In this document: positions 49,099 to 58,493 of the stretch, in pieces
Position numbering within the stretch: position 1 is the first letter of the stretch
How the letters are laid out: the number at the start of each line of letters is the position of its first letter
DNA from: Siphonodentalium dalli
Lineage: Eukaryota > Mollusca > Scaphopoda > Gadilida > Siphonodentaliidae
DNA length: 64,000 nucleotides
Direction of reading: 5' to 3'
NCBI GenBank assembly: GCA_032622095.1
Contig: CP136063.1
Location: 277,135,426-277,199,425, forward strand
Made by a program: the position numbers and the translations under genes
The notes under the pieces: generated by a model
Databases searched by the model: none
What the model saw: only the letters and a program-made list of their open reading frames with translations
What the model was told of the DNA's origin: nothing

Positions 49099-49200
49099 GA
49101 ACTCAGCAAATATATGTGAAAACTTGGGGCTGCTCTCACAACAATTCTGACAGTGAATATATGGCTGGTCAGCTTGCTGCTTATGGCTACAAAATCACAG
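49099..49200 (+). CDS. CDKAL1: CDKAL1 coding exon 2 (first cluster cysteine)
   Basis: Acceptor ctttccag at 49091-49098, donor ACAG|gtgcat after 49200. It encodes residues 48-81 and enters and leaves in phase 1. It carries [20 protein letters not shown], the opening of the N-terminal methylthiotransferase domain. C59 is the first of the three cysteines that hold the auxiliary [4Fe-4S] cluster. The donor is weak beyond GT (gtgca) and is followed five bases later by a TTAA-MITE, so all donor positions past +5 come from the transposon. Confidence 0.95.
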
Positions 49201-49205
49201 GTGCA

Positions 49206-49635
49206 TTAACCCTTTCAGTGCCAGGGGCCGATCTCATCGGCCCTAATTTACGGTTTGTAAAATTGGCCCTTTTTTTTTTTGGGTATGCTTAAGCATGCTA
49301 TAGCGAATTTCAAAACAAACTGGATAAAACCTTAGGGGCATGTTATAACTCAAAACTATCACCAAGTATTCATAGTAATAATTTTGATGCCCATATAAAA
49401 CGTAAGATTCCCTGGCACTAAATCTACAAAATAAGTCTGTTTAAGAATATAAGAAAAAAATATTAAAATTCTAAAAAATTCTGAAAAATAATAACAAATG
49501 ATGAAAAATTGTTAGGCCAATGCATTCTCTTATATATGCGAGGCGACCTATGGTCGACTCGCATATATAAGAGAATGCATTGGCATAGGGTATATGGGTT
49601 GGTACAAAAATCGGACCTGGCACTGAAAGCGTTAA
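49206..49635. mobile_element. TTAA-flanked MITE, family B, abutting the exon 2 donor
   Basis: TTAACCCTTTCAGTGCCAGG to CCTGGCACTGAAAGCGTTAA, with one hairpin (49516-49590). The TTAA begins 6 nt after the last exon base. Confidence 0.88.
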
Positions 49636-49806
49636 AATAAACAATTTACATATCTATTTGTGGATATTTTCAAAGAGGCATTCGGGGTTTCATACCTTCA
49701 CTAAGTTCAGTTACAACAAAAACATATTCTCAGCCTCCAGTGAGAACCTACTTTTTTTTATTGCCCGAAAGCCGCGTTACAAAACCAATGCCACTTTCTA
49801 TACTGT

Positions 49807-50181
49807 CAAGCCTTCAAATCTTGTGCCTGTCATTGCAGATTGAGGACCACAGAGGGTGAATTTAGTGATGCTACCCTGCAAAACGGGCTATTTTCAATAA
49901 ATTCACTCTCTGGGGACCTCATTCTGCTTAGGCCTTATCTTCTGGGATATCCCCTAATTTGCAGAAGATAAAATGCATAATCGAGGTGACTATAAATGGG
50001 TAAACATCACCAACTTCAACTAGGGACTGATCCTAGGTCTGACATAACAGTTGAGGCCTAGGCAGAATGAGGTTCCCGGATGGTGAATTTGCTGATGCTA
50101 GCCCACCATGCAGGATAGCGTCACTAAGTTCACCCTCTGGGGACCTCATTCCGCAAATGGCACACACTATTTGAAGGCTTG
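49807..50181. mobile_element. hAT-type MITE with perfect 8-bp duplication, CDKAL1 intron 2
   Basis: CAAGCCTTCAAATCTTGTGC to CACACTATTTGAAGGCTTG, flanked by TATACTGT (49799-49806 and 50182-50189). Long form with a short deletion in the left hairpin. Confidence 0.92.
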
Positions 50182-50189
50182 TATACTGT

Positions 50190-50626
50190 TAGGGTTTCCG
50201 CTAAGGGGAAATTAATCCACTGTGGGGAAATTTCTGTCCATCAACCAACTGCGAATTTGATTTACAGATCTAGTATCAATAAATCAGTTGTTAATTTAAG
50301 TCCAAATTAGAAAAATTTCAGGAATCTTAATTACATTTTATTTTTAAAACACTGAACGGTTAAGTAATGTAAGAGTGTTGTCATTTGGCACTATATAATA
50401 TTGATAGTGTCAGGACCGTAAATGCTACGACAATAATTTCCAGTTAAATACATGGGTAAAAATCCATGGGTATAATTTATTTCTATGTCCGACTTGACTA
50501 CATTCATGAAAACATTTTTTTACTATGAAATATTCCTGCCCAACCTTCAGTGGCTGACATCTCGACCTGGTCTACACAATAATAACTTATGAGTCATAAA
50601 TCAGAACAGTATGTTATTTGACAATG
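50190..50626. other. Unique intron 2 sequence
   Basis: AT-rich, with no recognised feature. Confidence 0.5.
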
Positions 50627-50845
50627 TACAGTAATGCCCTAATTAATCGACTTCTTTAACCACAGCAGAATTATGGGTAACTTTTCAGGATTTAGTCGGA
50701 AATATGGCTTGTTGGCATTCATCGGAAAGCTCTCCCCGAGAGCTTTCCGATGAATGGCAACAAGCCATATTTCCGACTAAATCCTGAAAAGTTACCCATA
50801 ATTCTGCTGTGGTTAAAGGAGTCGATTAATTAGGGCATTACTGTA
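50627..50845. mobile_element. TA-flanked MITE family E, CDKAL1 intron 2
   Basis: TACAGTAATGCCC to GGGCATTACTGTA: an almost perfect foldback with loop CTCTCCCCGAGAG. This is one of the best-preserved copies. Confidence 0.85.
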
Positions 50846-51147
50846 ATCAAGACATAACCAAGCAGAACCAACCACGCGGTTTTAGTGATGTCCACTTCGA
50901 TATCTTTCAGAATAATGAAATAATTTTCCTGAAAAATGGTTCACTAGTGGTCAGCATTAGCCAACAAATAAAATTATCTTCATTTATCATTCCATATTGG
51001 TTTTATATTTTGTGGGAGATACACAGGTGACATAGGCTTTAATCTGGATTAAGGGGCCGTAAAAGGGACCCACCACCCCTCCTGTGGAAACACTGTTACT
51101 GTGTACACAACAAAATTGGCATCTTCCCAATGTTGTAATTCCATTAA

Positions 51148-51549
51148 TTAACCCTTTACCCAACAGAATGGCCCTGTGCCAATGCATTCTCTTATATATG
51201 CGAGTCGACCATAGGTCGCCTCGCATATATAAGAGAATACATTGGCTTAACACATTAAAAATTATAAAATTGTTAAAGAATGTAAGAAAAAATGGTAAAA
51301 AGTGTTAAAAAAAAGATTTTTTTTTAGGCCAATGCATTCTCTTATATATGCGAGGCGACCTTTGGTCGACTCACATATATAAGAGAATGCATTGGCACAG
51401 GGCATAACTGTAACTATCACAATGTTGTCAAGGAGCCAGTTCCAATGATATCCATATTTGTATGGTTCTATTGAGACAGACCGAAGATATTTTAGGCTGT
51501 TGAAGCTTTATTTGGCCGGTTTTGGCCGGTTTGTTGGGTAAAGGGTTAA
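51148..51549 (+). mobile_element. TTAA-flanked MITE, family A, CDKAL1 intron 2
   Basis: TTAACCCTTTACCCAACAG to GTTGGGTAAAGGGTTAA, full-length, with two relatively inverted hairpins (51181-51246, 51329-51402). Confidence 0.88.
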
Positions 51550-52229
51550 AGGGTTATTTGCGTGATTAAAAGCTATATTCCATGCAGAATATAATTTAGA
51601 ACCACTTTCTGAAGTCAGTCGATGAGTTGATCTACTTATATCCACAAAACATACATTTATATCCCATAATGCAATTGGAATTTCACTTGGGCAACCGTGT
51701 GTTGAATGTGTGACCCAATTACAATGAATCGTAAAGTGAAGCGTGATTTAGCAAATCGAAAAGCACAAGGGTGATCTCTTTTGCTTACTGACCTCAATTG
51801 TTGACAATGTGTATAACTGAATGGACCCCTGCACATGTCACGGTGACTTAGTAGAACAATAAGACAATAATAATTTAATTGATTAACATTGTTCAGCTAT
51901 TACACTTTACTGACACATGTGTAATTACTAGTAACTGATACAATGTATACATTTATGTATATAGAGAGGTGCTCAGAAAATAAATAGTAAAAACAAATCC
52001 TTCCCCCATTTACAAGAAAATCTGATGATTATCCAGGTATTTTTTTATGGTCTACCATTCTTCATATATCAGAACAGGTTGTGCGGAGATATACATAATT
52101 ATTCAGCAAACTGTTGAAACATCATCTGAAAATCTTCACTGCAGGTATGTTTTGATATTCCCTCTGTTCCAAATTGATTCTACGAAGCTTGGAATAAGTC
52201 AAGTAAAACCTTATTTTCGATTTCTTCAG
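51550..52229. other. End of CDKAL1 intron 2
   Basis: Unique AT-rich sequence leading to the acceptor tttcttcag at 52221-52229. No repeat recognised. Confidence 0.55.
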
Positions 52230-52393
52230 AGAAGAAGGATTCAGCTGACCTGTGGTTACTGAACAGTTGCACTGTGAAGACGCCGGCAGAGGATCACTTC
52301 CGTAATGAGATAACTAGCGCCAGGAAAAATGACATACCTGTTGTCGTTGCTGGCTGTGTGCCACAAGGACAACCAAAGGCTGACTACCTACAG
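52230..52393 (+). CDS. CDKAL1: CDKAL1 coding exon 3 (second and third cluster cysteines)
   Basis: Residues 82-136; enters in phase 1, ends in phase 0 at CTACAG|gtaaac. It has [20 protein letters not shown] (C95) and [12 protein letters not shown] (C124). With C59 these complete the N-terminal cluster set expected of MiaB/CDKAL1-type methylthiotransferases. The last six exon bases and the donor are repeated downstream as a minisatellite. Use of any later donor copy would add GTAAACATGTGA and so an in-frame stop, so only the first donor gives a working protein. Confidence 0.95.
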
Positions 52394-52672
52394 GTAAACA
52401 TGTGATAACCATCATGCCTGGATATAGTGCGTCTGACTATCTACAGGTAAACATGTGATAACCATCATGCCTGGATATAGTGTGTCTACAGGTAAACATG
52501 TGATAACCATCATGCCTGGATATAGTGTGTCTACAGGTAAACATGTGATAACCATCATGCCTGGATATAGTGTGTCTACAGGTAAACATGTGATAACCAT
52601 CATGCCTGGATATAGTGTGTCTGACTATCTACAGGTAAACATGTTATTTCCATCATGCCTGGATATAGTGTG
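52388..52672 (+). repeat. Minisatellite carrying the exon 3 donor and a hAT-MITE end
   Basis: Six copies of CTACAGGTAAACATG at about 46-60-bp spacing. Each unit runs from the exon end (CTACAG) through intron bases (gtaaacatgtgataaccatc) into CCTGGATATAGTGTGTCTG, the terminal repeat of the hAT-MITE that follows. Two unit lengths occur, with or without GACTAT before CTACAG. Confidence 0.92.
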
Positions 52673-53105
52673 TCTGACATTTGAACAAAAATGAAATCCC
52701 CAGAGGGTGAATTTAGTGATGCTACCCTGCACAGTGGGATAGCATCACCAAAATTCACTTTCCGCGGACCTCATTCTGCTTAGGCTTCATCTTTGGGAAG
52801 TGTCTATAGTCTCTAATTAGCATTATTTTTAGTTACTTTTTCCTTTCTGTTCAGTTTCTATTTCCTCGAATTATCAGTAAAATGCATAATTGAGGTGACT
52901 AATGGGTGAACATCACCAACTTCAACTGGAGAACTTCAATCAAATTCTAGGTCTCCCATTACATAGCAGTTGAGGACTCAGGAGACTGAGGTACCCAGAG
53001 GGTGAATTTGGTGGTCAACACTAGCCCGCTCTGCGGGATAACATCACTAAATTCACCCTTTGCGAAACCTCATTCTGCAAATGTCAAGACACTATATCCA
53101 GACTT
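52655..53105. mobile_element. hAT-type MITE, CDKAL1 intron 3
   Basis: Left end CCTGGATATAGTGTGTCTGA and right end CACTATATCCAGACTT are inverted repeats. Interior arms with GAGGGTGAATTT and the 'gaacatcaccaacttcaac' spacer are typical of the long form. The right flank is GATAACCA (53106-53113); the matching GATAACCA at the left is at 52404-52411, inside the first minisatellite unit, which shows that the repeat expanded after the insertion. Confidence 0.85.
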
Positions 53106-53113
53106 GATAACCA

Positions 53114-53195
53114 TTGTGAGGGAAAACATATTTGTGATCATTGTTGGTTGTGTCCTTGAAGGGCAACCAAATTTAGATGATTTCCTACATGTAAT
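53114..53195 (+). pseudogene. CDKAL1: Diverged duplicate of the end of CDKAL1 exon 3
   Basis: Read + strand, this segment encodes NIFVIIVGCVLEGQPNLDDF, which aligns with exon 3 [20 protein letters not shown], including the third cluster cysteine, and ends at CTACAT|gtaatt where exon 3 ends CTACAG|gtaaac. There is no convincing acceptor in front of it and only ~25 residues are present. Without the hAT-MITE and minisatellite it would lie about 100 bp downstream of the original, so a local tandem duplication is the simplest origin. It is probably not used as an exon. Confidence 0.65.
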
Positions 53196-53721
53196 TTGTT
53201 AAGAAATGACTAGCAGAGCGATTGGGGGGTCATTGGATGTTGACGGTGACGGCAGAGCTTATAATCATATACCAATATATTTTAATTGAACACTAATAAT
53301 TTTAACAACTTTTCAAAACAATTATAAGTAACATTTGCAGTCTGGTCTTCGTATTTTGCTAATGTTGAAAAACAAATAATGGGCTGACATTTGAAAATTT
53401 CGTGAAAATTACCTTCGTTTTACCAAGAGAAACAATGAATCAGAGCTTTAAATGTGAACGGAGTGTCGAAACCTTTATTTAATAAGATGCGAAATTATTT
53501 TCAATGCAGTCCCTTTTTCTATAATACATGTAATGACAAGTAAGTAATGACTGAATTTTGTTTATTAAATCACTTGCCAATGCCAACTACCTTGATGGTT
53601 GCACTTTGAGGATCTGTGAAAATAACTGTAGAGCAGTCTATGGATACAGTGCCATAAATATTTTCGGTTTCAGGGCATGTACGGTATTGAATTTTCATCA
53701 GATTAATTTTTCTCTTTCCAG
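53196..53721. other. Rest of CDKAL1 intron 3
   Basis: Unique AT-rich sequence ending in the acceptor ttttctctttccag (53708-53721). Confidence 0.6.
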
Positions 53722-53788
53722 GGCCTGAGTATGTTGGGTGTTCAACAGATTGACAGAGTTGTTGACGTCGTTGAAGAAACTCTCAAAG
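53722..53788 (+). CDS. CDKAL1: CDKAL1 coding exon 4
   Basis: 67 nt, residues 137-158 plus the first base of codon 159. It encodes GLSMLGVQQIDRVVDVVEET followed by LK, nearly identical to the human segment that closes the N-terminal domain. It enters in phase 0 and leaves in phase 1. The donor CAAAG|gtaca lies within the 8-bp target duplication of the following hAT-MITE. Confidence 0.94.
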
Positions 53789-53791
53789 GTA

Positions 53792-54199
53792 CAAGGCTGC
53801 AAATAGTCTGTCTGTCATTTGCATAATGAGGTCTCCAGAGGGTAAATTTAGTGAATCTATCCTGCAAGGTGGGCTAGCATCACAAAAATTTACCCTTTGG
53901 GAACCTCAATCTGCTAAGTTCGCCAGTTGAAGTTGGTGATGTTCACCCATTAGTCTCTTCAATTATGCATTTTATCTTCTGCAAATTAGAGGATATATAA
54001 ACTGAATGAAGGGAAAAAGTAACTAAAATGTTAATCTGAGTCGATACTTCACAGAAGATAAGGCCTAAGCAGAATGAGGTCCCTAGAGGGTGAAATTGGT
54101 TATGCTAGCCCGCTGTGCAGGATATTTATAAATATAAATATAAATTCACCCTCTGGGGACCTCATTCTGCAAATGGCAGACACACTATATCCAGACTTA
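53792..54199. mobile_element. hAT-type MITE whose target duplication contains the exon 4 donor
   Basis: CAAGGCTGCAAATAGTCTGT to CACTATATCCAGACTTA, 408 bp, flanked by CAAAGGTA at 53784-53791 and 54200-54207. The duplicated octamer spans the exon-intron border (CAAAG|GTA), so a second donor-like CAAAGgtacac stands at 54200. Confidence 0.9.
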
Positions 54200-54207
54200 C
54201 AAAGGTA

Positions 54208-54450
54208 CACGTCTGTGGTTATTATGGCTGAATAAGTCAAACAATCCAAAGGTTCACGCTGGCCCTAAAATTCTTTTGGCCAATATTTTGTCCATTTCTT
54301 AATTGTTTTCGCCATTTGTCAGAATCTTTGGCCAAATTGAAAAACCAAAACACAGGATGGTTGAGAAAGCTGAAACTAAAAACAATAGATTAAATAATAA
54401 TAAAACAAAATCAAAATCGAAGCACATTACCTGTTGATCGTCACCGTCTC
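54208..54450. other. Intron 4 sequence
   Basis: 'tggccaatattttgtccattt' and 'ttcgccatttgtcag' near 54280-54320 resemble 61469-61530, an old dispersed repeat. Nothing else recognised. Confidence 0.45.
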
Positions 54451-57052
54451 TTAACTCTTTACCCAACAAACCGGCCAAAACCGGCCAAATAAAGCTTCAA
54501 CAGCCTAAAATATCTTCGGTCTGTCTCAATAAAACCATACAAATATGGATATCATTAGAACCGGCTCCTTGACCACATTGTGATAGTTACAGTTATACCC
54601 TGTGCCAATGCATTCTCTTATATATGTGAGTCGACCATAGGTCGCCTCGCATATATAAGAGAATGCATTGGCCTAAAAAAAATCTTTTTTTAACACTTTT
54701 TACCATTTTTAGCTCAACTTACTTTTGTAAGTTTGAGCTATTGCCATGGTTTGGCATCCGTCGTCTGTGTGTCCGTGTGTCCGTCAACAATTTCCTTTGG
54801 CGCGGGCTACAGGTTGTACCTTTGGTCTGATCTTCATAAAATTTGTCATGAATGTTGACATTGACATGTAGATGGGAACGAGTCATTTTGGGGTCATTCG
54901 GCCAAAAAACATGGCCGCCAGCAGCCATCTTGGATTTTACTCTTTGCATGACTAAATTCTTTGGCGCGGGCTACAGGTCGTACCTATGGTCTGATCTTTA
55001 TGAATTTTGTCATGAATATTGACATGTAGATGGGAACGAGTCATTTTGGGGTCATTCGGCCAAAAAACATGGCCGCTGGTGGCCATTTTGGATTTCAAAA
55101 TTCAATCCATTGGCGCGGGCTACAGGTCGTACTGTTCGTCTGATTATTATGAAATTTGTCATGGATGTTAATATTGACATGTAGATGGGAACGAGTCATT
55201 TTGGGGTCGTTCGGCCAAAATACATGGCCGCTGGCAGCCATCTTGGATTTTACTCTTTGCATGACTAAATCCTTTGGAGCAGGCTACAGGTCGTAGTTTT
55301 GATCAGAACTTCATGAAATTTTTCATGGATGTTAACAATGACATGTAGATGGGAACGAGTGATTTTGGGGTTGTTCGGCCAAAAAACATGGCCGCCAGCA
55401 GCCATCTTGGATTTTACTCTTTGCATGACTAAATCCTTTGGCGCGGGCTACAGGTCGTACCTATGGTCTGATCTTTATGAATTTTGTCATGAATGTTGAC
55501 ATTGACATGTAGATGGGAACGAGTCATTTTGGGGTCATTCGGCCAAAAAACATGGCCGCTGGTGGCCATTTTGGATTTCAAAATTCAATCCATTGGCGCC
55601 GGCTACAGGTCGTACTGTTCGTCTGATCATTATGAAATTTGTCATGGATGTTAATATTGACATGTAGATGGGAACGAGTCATTTTGGGGTCGTTCGGCCA
55701 AAATACATGGCCGCTGGCAGCCATCTTGGATTTTACTCTTTGCATGACTAAATCCTTTGGCGCAGGCTACAGGTCGTAGTTTTGATCAGAACTTCATGAA
55801 ATTTTTCATGGATGTTAACAATGACATGTAGATGGGAAAGAGTGATTTTGGGGTTGTTCGGCCAAAATGCATGGCCGCCAGCAGCCATCTTGGATTTTAC
55901 TCTTTGCATGACTAAATCCTTTGGCGCGGGCTACAGGTCGTACCTATGGTCTGATCTTTATGAATTTTGTCATGAATGTTGACATTGACATGTAGATGGG
56001 AACGAGTGATTTTGGGGTCGTTCGGCCAAAAAACATGGCCGCCAGCAGCCATCTTGGATTTTACTCTTTGCATGACTAAATCCTTTGGCACGGGTTACAG
56101 GTCGTACCTTTGGTCTGACCTTTATGAAATTTGTCATGAATATTGATATTGACATGTATATGGGAACGAGTCATTTTGGGGGTCATACGGCCAAAAAACA
56201 TGGCCGCTGGCAGCCATCTTGGATTTCAAAATTCAATCCATTGGCACGGGCTACAGGTCGTACTGTTTGTCTGATCATCATGATATTTATCATGGATGTT
56301 AATATTAACATGTAGATGGGAATGAGTCATTTTGGGGTCGTTTGGCTTAAAAAACATGTCCGCCAGCAGCATATTGGATTTTACTCTTTGCATGAATAAA
56401 TCCTTTGGTGCGGGCTACAGGTCGTAGCTTTGGTCGGAACTTCATGAAATTTGTCATGTATGTTAACAATGACATGTAGATGGGGGAAACGACTCATTTT
56501 GGGGTCGTTCAGCCGAAAAACATGGCCGCCAGCAGCCATCTTGGATTTTACTCTTTGCATGACTAAATCCATTGGCATAGGCTACAGGTCATACCTTTGA
56601 TCAGATCATTATGAGATTTGTAAAGGCTGTAGATGGGAACAAGTCATTTTGGGGTAATTCGGAAAAAAAACATGGCTGCCGGTGGCCATTTTAGAATTTA
56701 CTCTTTGCATAAATAAATCATTTGGCACACCATAATTACCACATCCCTGATCCGATCATTATGAAACCTGTTATGAATGTTGATATTGACATGTACATCT
56801 AGTCTTACTTAGACATTTCAATTAGCACTTTTCCTATTCCTCCATTTATACTGTCGACCATTAAATTATTCCCCTACCTAAGTTGAGCTACAGTGTCATT
56901 GACACTTTCATTTCTTACATTCTTTATCAATTTTATAATTTTTAATGTGTTAAGCCAATGCATTCTCTTATATATGCGAGGCGACCTATGGTCGACTCGC
57001 ATATATAAGAGAATGCATTGGCACAGGGCTCTTCTGTTGGGTAAAGGGTTAA
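54451..57052 (-). mobile_element. TTAA-flanked MITE, family A, split by a satellite element
   Basis: Left part TTAACTCTTTACCCAACAAA with the mirrored tail and one hairpin (54604-54675); right part 56912-57052 with the second hairpin and GTTGGGTAAAGGGTTAA. The internal 'taccattttt|cttacattc' spacer is interrupted by the 2.2-kb insert at 54711-56911. Confidence 0.85.
54711..56911. mobile_element. Satellite-bearing element of unknown class, inserted in a MITE
   Basis: Head AGCTCAACTTACTTTTGTAA folds back on AAGTTTGAGCT. About 13 tandem ~155-165-bp units of the same type as 1-2470 follow, then the tail AAGTTGAGCTACAGTGTCAT and TGACACTTTCATTTC. Because it interrupts a known element the ends can be set within a few bases. 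No clear target duplication, transposase or TIR class; a short ATTT-type duplication is possible. Confidence 0.78.
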
Positions 57053-57139
57053 TGCCCAGTAAAACAGTGATAATGTGTAGAGAACGCCCCGTAAAGTGGT
57101 AATAATATTCAGCATGAATGAATTTCAAATACAGAGAAA

Positions 57140-57679
57140 CAGGCCTCAAAATATGGTTCTGTACATTTGCAGAATGAGGTCCTTTGAGGGTGAATTTAGT
57201 GATGCTACCCCACACAGCAGGCTAGCATCACTAAATTCACCTCTTGGGGACCTCATTCTGCTTAGGCCTCATCTTGGGAAAGTATCTCAACTTAAGGTAT
57301 CATTATACTATTATTATGGCTATTTAATGGCGAATGCGCATATTTTAGATCGTTAACAGATTCAGGATCCAGGAGAAAAAATACATGCTTTCTAGGTTTA
57401 TGTCCTGTTTCATAGTACTTACCTAATATAAAACTTCATAAATAACAATTTTAACCGGGTGTTCTGAAAACATGAACAGGCGACAAAAACAAAATAGGTC
57501 ACTTGACCAATACTCAGAAACTGGCTGTTTTACAGTAATTTTACTTATTTTTGACCTATTTTGGGCTATATTTGGCCATTTATTATAAAAAATAGGGTTT
57601 TGTGGATATGGTAGCATAACTAAGTTCACCCTCTGGGGACCTCATTCTGTTAATGTCCAGCACCATATTTTGAAGCCTG
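57140..57679. mobile_element. hAT-type MITE variant just upstream of exon 5
   Basis: CAGGCCTCAAAATATGGTTC to ATATTTTGAAGCCTG, flanked by the perfect octamer CAGAGAAA (57132-57139, 57680-57687). The interior keeps GAGGGTGAATTT arms but has an unusual centre ('aggtcacttgaccaatactc'). Its right edge is about 20 nt before the first acceptor copy of exon 5, so the branch point of intron 4 may lie in transposon sequence. Confidence 0.88.
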
Positions 57680-57690
57680 CAGAGAAACCA

Positions 57691-57796
57691 CTATTTTATT
57701 CCCACAGGTCATTCTGTCCGATTGTTTATTCCCACAGGTCATTCTGTCCGATTGTTTATTCCCACAGGTCATCTGTCCGATTGTTTATTCCCACAG
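57691..57796 (+). repeat. Tandem copies of the exon 5 acceptor
   Basis: TTATTCCCACAG|GTCATTCT occurs four times, with candidate exon starts at 57708, 57738, 57768 and 57797. Spacings are 30, 30 and 29; the third unit lacks one T (GTCATCTG). The 29-bp unit shifts the frame, so using any of the first three acceptors would bring a stop (GTT TAG) within exon 5. Only 57797 keeps the protein. Confidence 0.9.
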
Positions 57797-57917
57797 GTCA
57801 TTCTGTCCGCTTGTTTGGTCAGAAGAAACAATCGGGGAAGAAAACAGGAGGTGCTCGTTTAGATCTGCCAAAGATAAGGAAGAATCCATTGATAGAAATT
57901 ATAGCAATTAACACTGG
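57797..57917 (+). CDS. CDKAL1: CDKAL1 coding exon 5
   Basis: 121 nt, residues 159-198 plus two bases of codon 199; enters in phase 1, leaves in phase 2. It encodes [10 protein letters not shown], then [19 protein letters not shown] and AINTG, the conserved link between the methylthiotransferase and radical-SAM domains. The acceptor is the last of four tandem copies and the donor (ACTGG|gtatgt) the first of ten. Reading through the first donor meets a stop at 57961. Confidence 0.93.
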
Positions 57918-58491
57918 GTATGTACAAGATTTAAAGTGTGTTGTCACCGAAAAGAAATTATAGCAATTAACACTGGGTATGTACAAGATTTAAAGTATGT
58001 TGTCACCGAAATGAAATTATAGCAATTAACACTGGGTATGTACAAGATTTAAAGTGCGTTGTCACCGACAAGAAATTATAGCAATTAACACTGGGTATGT
58101 ACAAGATTTAAAGTATGTTGTCACCGAAATGAAATTATAGCAATTAACACTGGGTATGTACAAGATTTAAAGTGCGTTGTCACCGACAAGAAATTATAGC
58201 AATTAACACTGGGTATGTACAAGATTTAAAGTATGTTGTCACCGAAAAGAAATTATAGCAATTAACACTGGGTATGTACAAGATTTAAAGTGCGTTGTCA
58301 CCGACAAGAAATTATAGCAATTAACACTGGGTATGTACAAGATTTAAAGTACATGTATGTTGTCACCGAAAAGAAATTATAGCAATTAACACTGGGTATG
58401 TACAAGATTTGTAAAGTGCGTTGTCACCGACAAGAAATTATAGCAATTAACACTGGGTATGTACAAGATTTAAAGTGCGTTGTCACTAAAT
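57885..58491 (+). repeat. ~60-bp minisatellite built from the exon 5 donor, ten copies
   Basis: Each unit contains the last ~23 bases of exon 5 (ATTATAGCAATTAACACTGG) and the first ~36 of intron 5 (gtatgtacaagatttaaag ... gttgtcaccga). Copies alternate between 'tatgttgtcaccgaaa' and 'tgcgttgtcaccgaca', so the array is a dimeric higher-order repeat of ~119 bp. Ten potential gtatgt donors are present. Confidence 0.95.
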
Positions 58492-58493
58492 AG

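Noticed and set aside
52412-52694. Repetitive open frames on both strands
   Set aside because: They are translations of the exon 3 donor minisatellite; the + strand real frame stops at GTAAACATGTGA.
54711-56911. Helitron
   Set aside because: The tail hairpin is suggestive but it lacks a TC start, a CTRR end and an A-T insertion site.
57708-57796. Upstream exon 5 acceptors as in-frame alternative exon starts
   Set aside because: Two of the spacings are multiples of three, but the last unit is 29 bp, so all three upstream starts shift the frame and meet a stop in exon 5.
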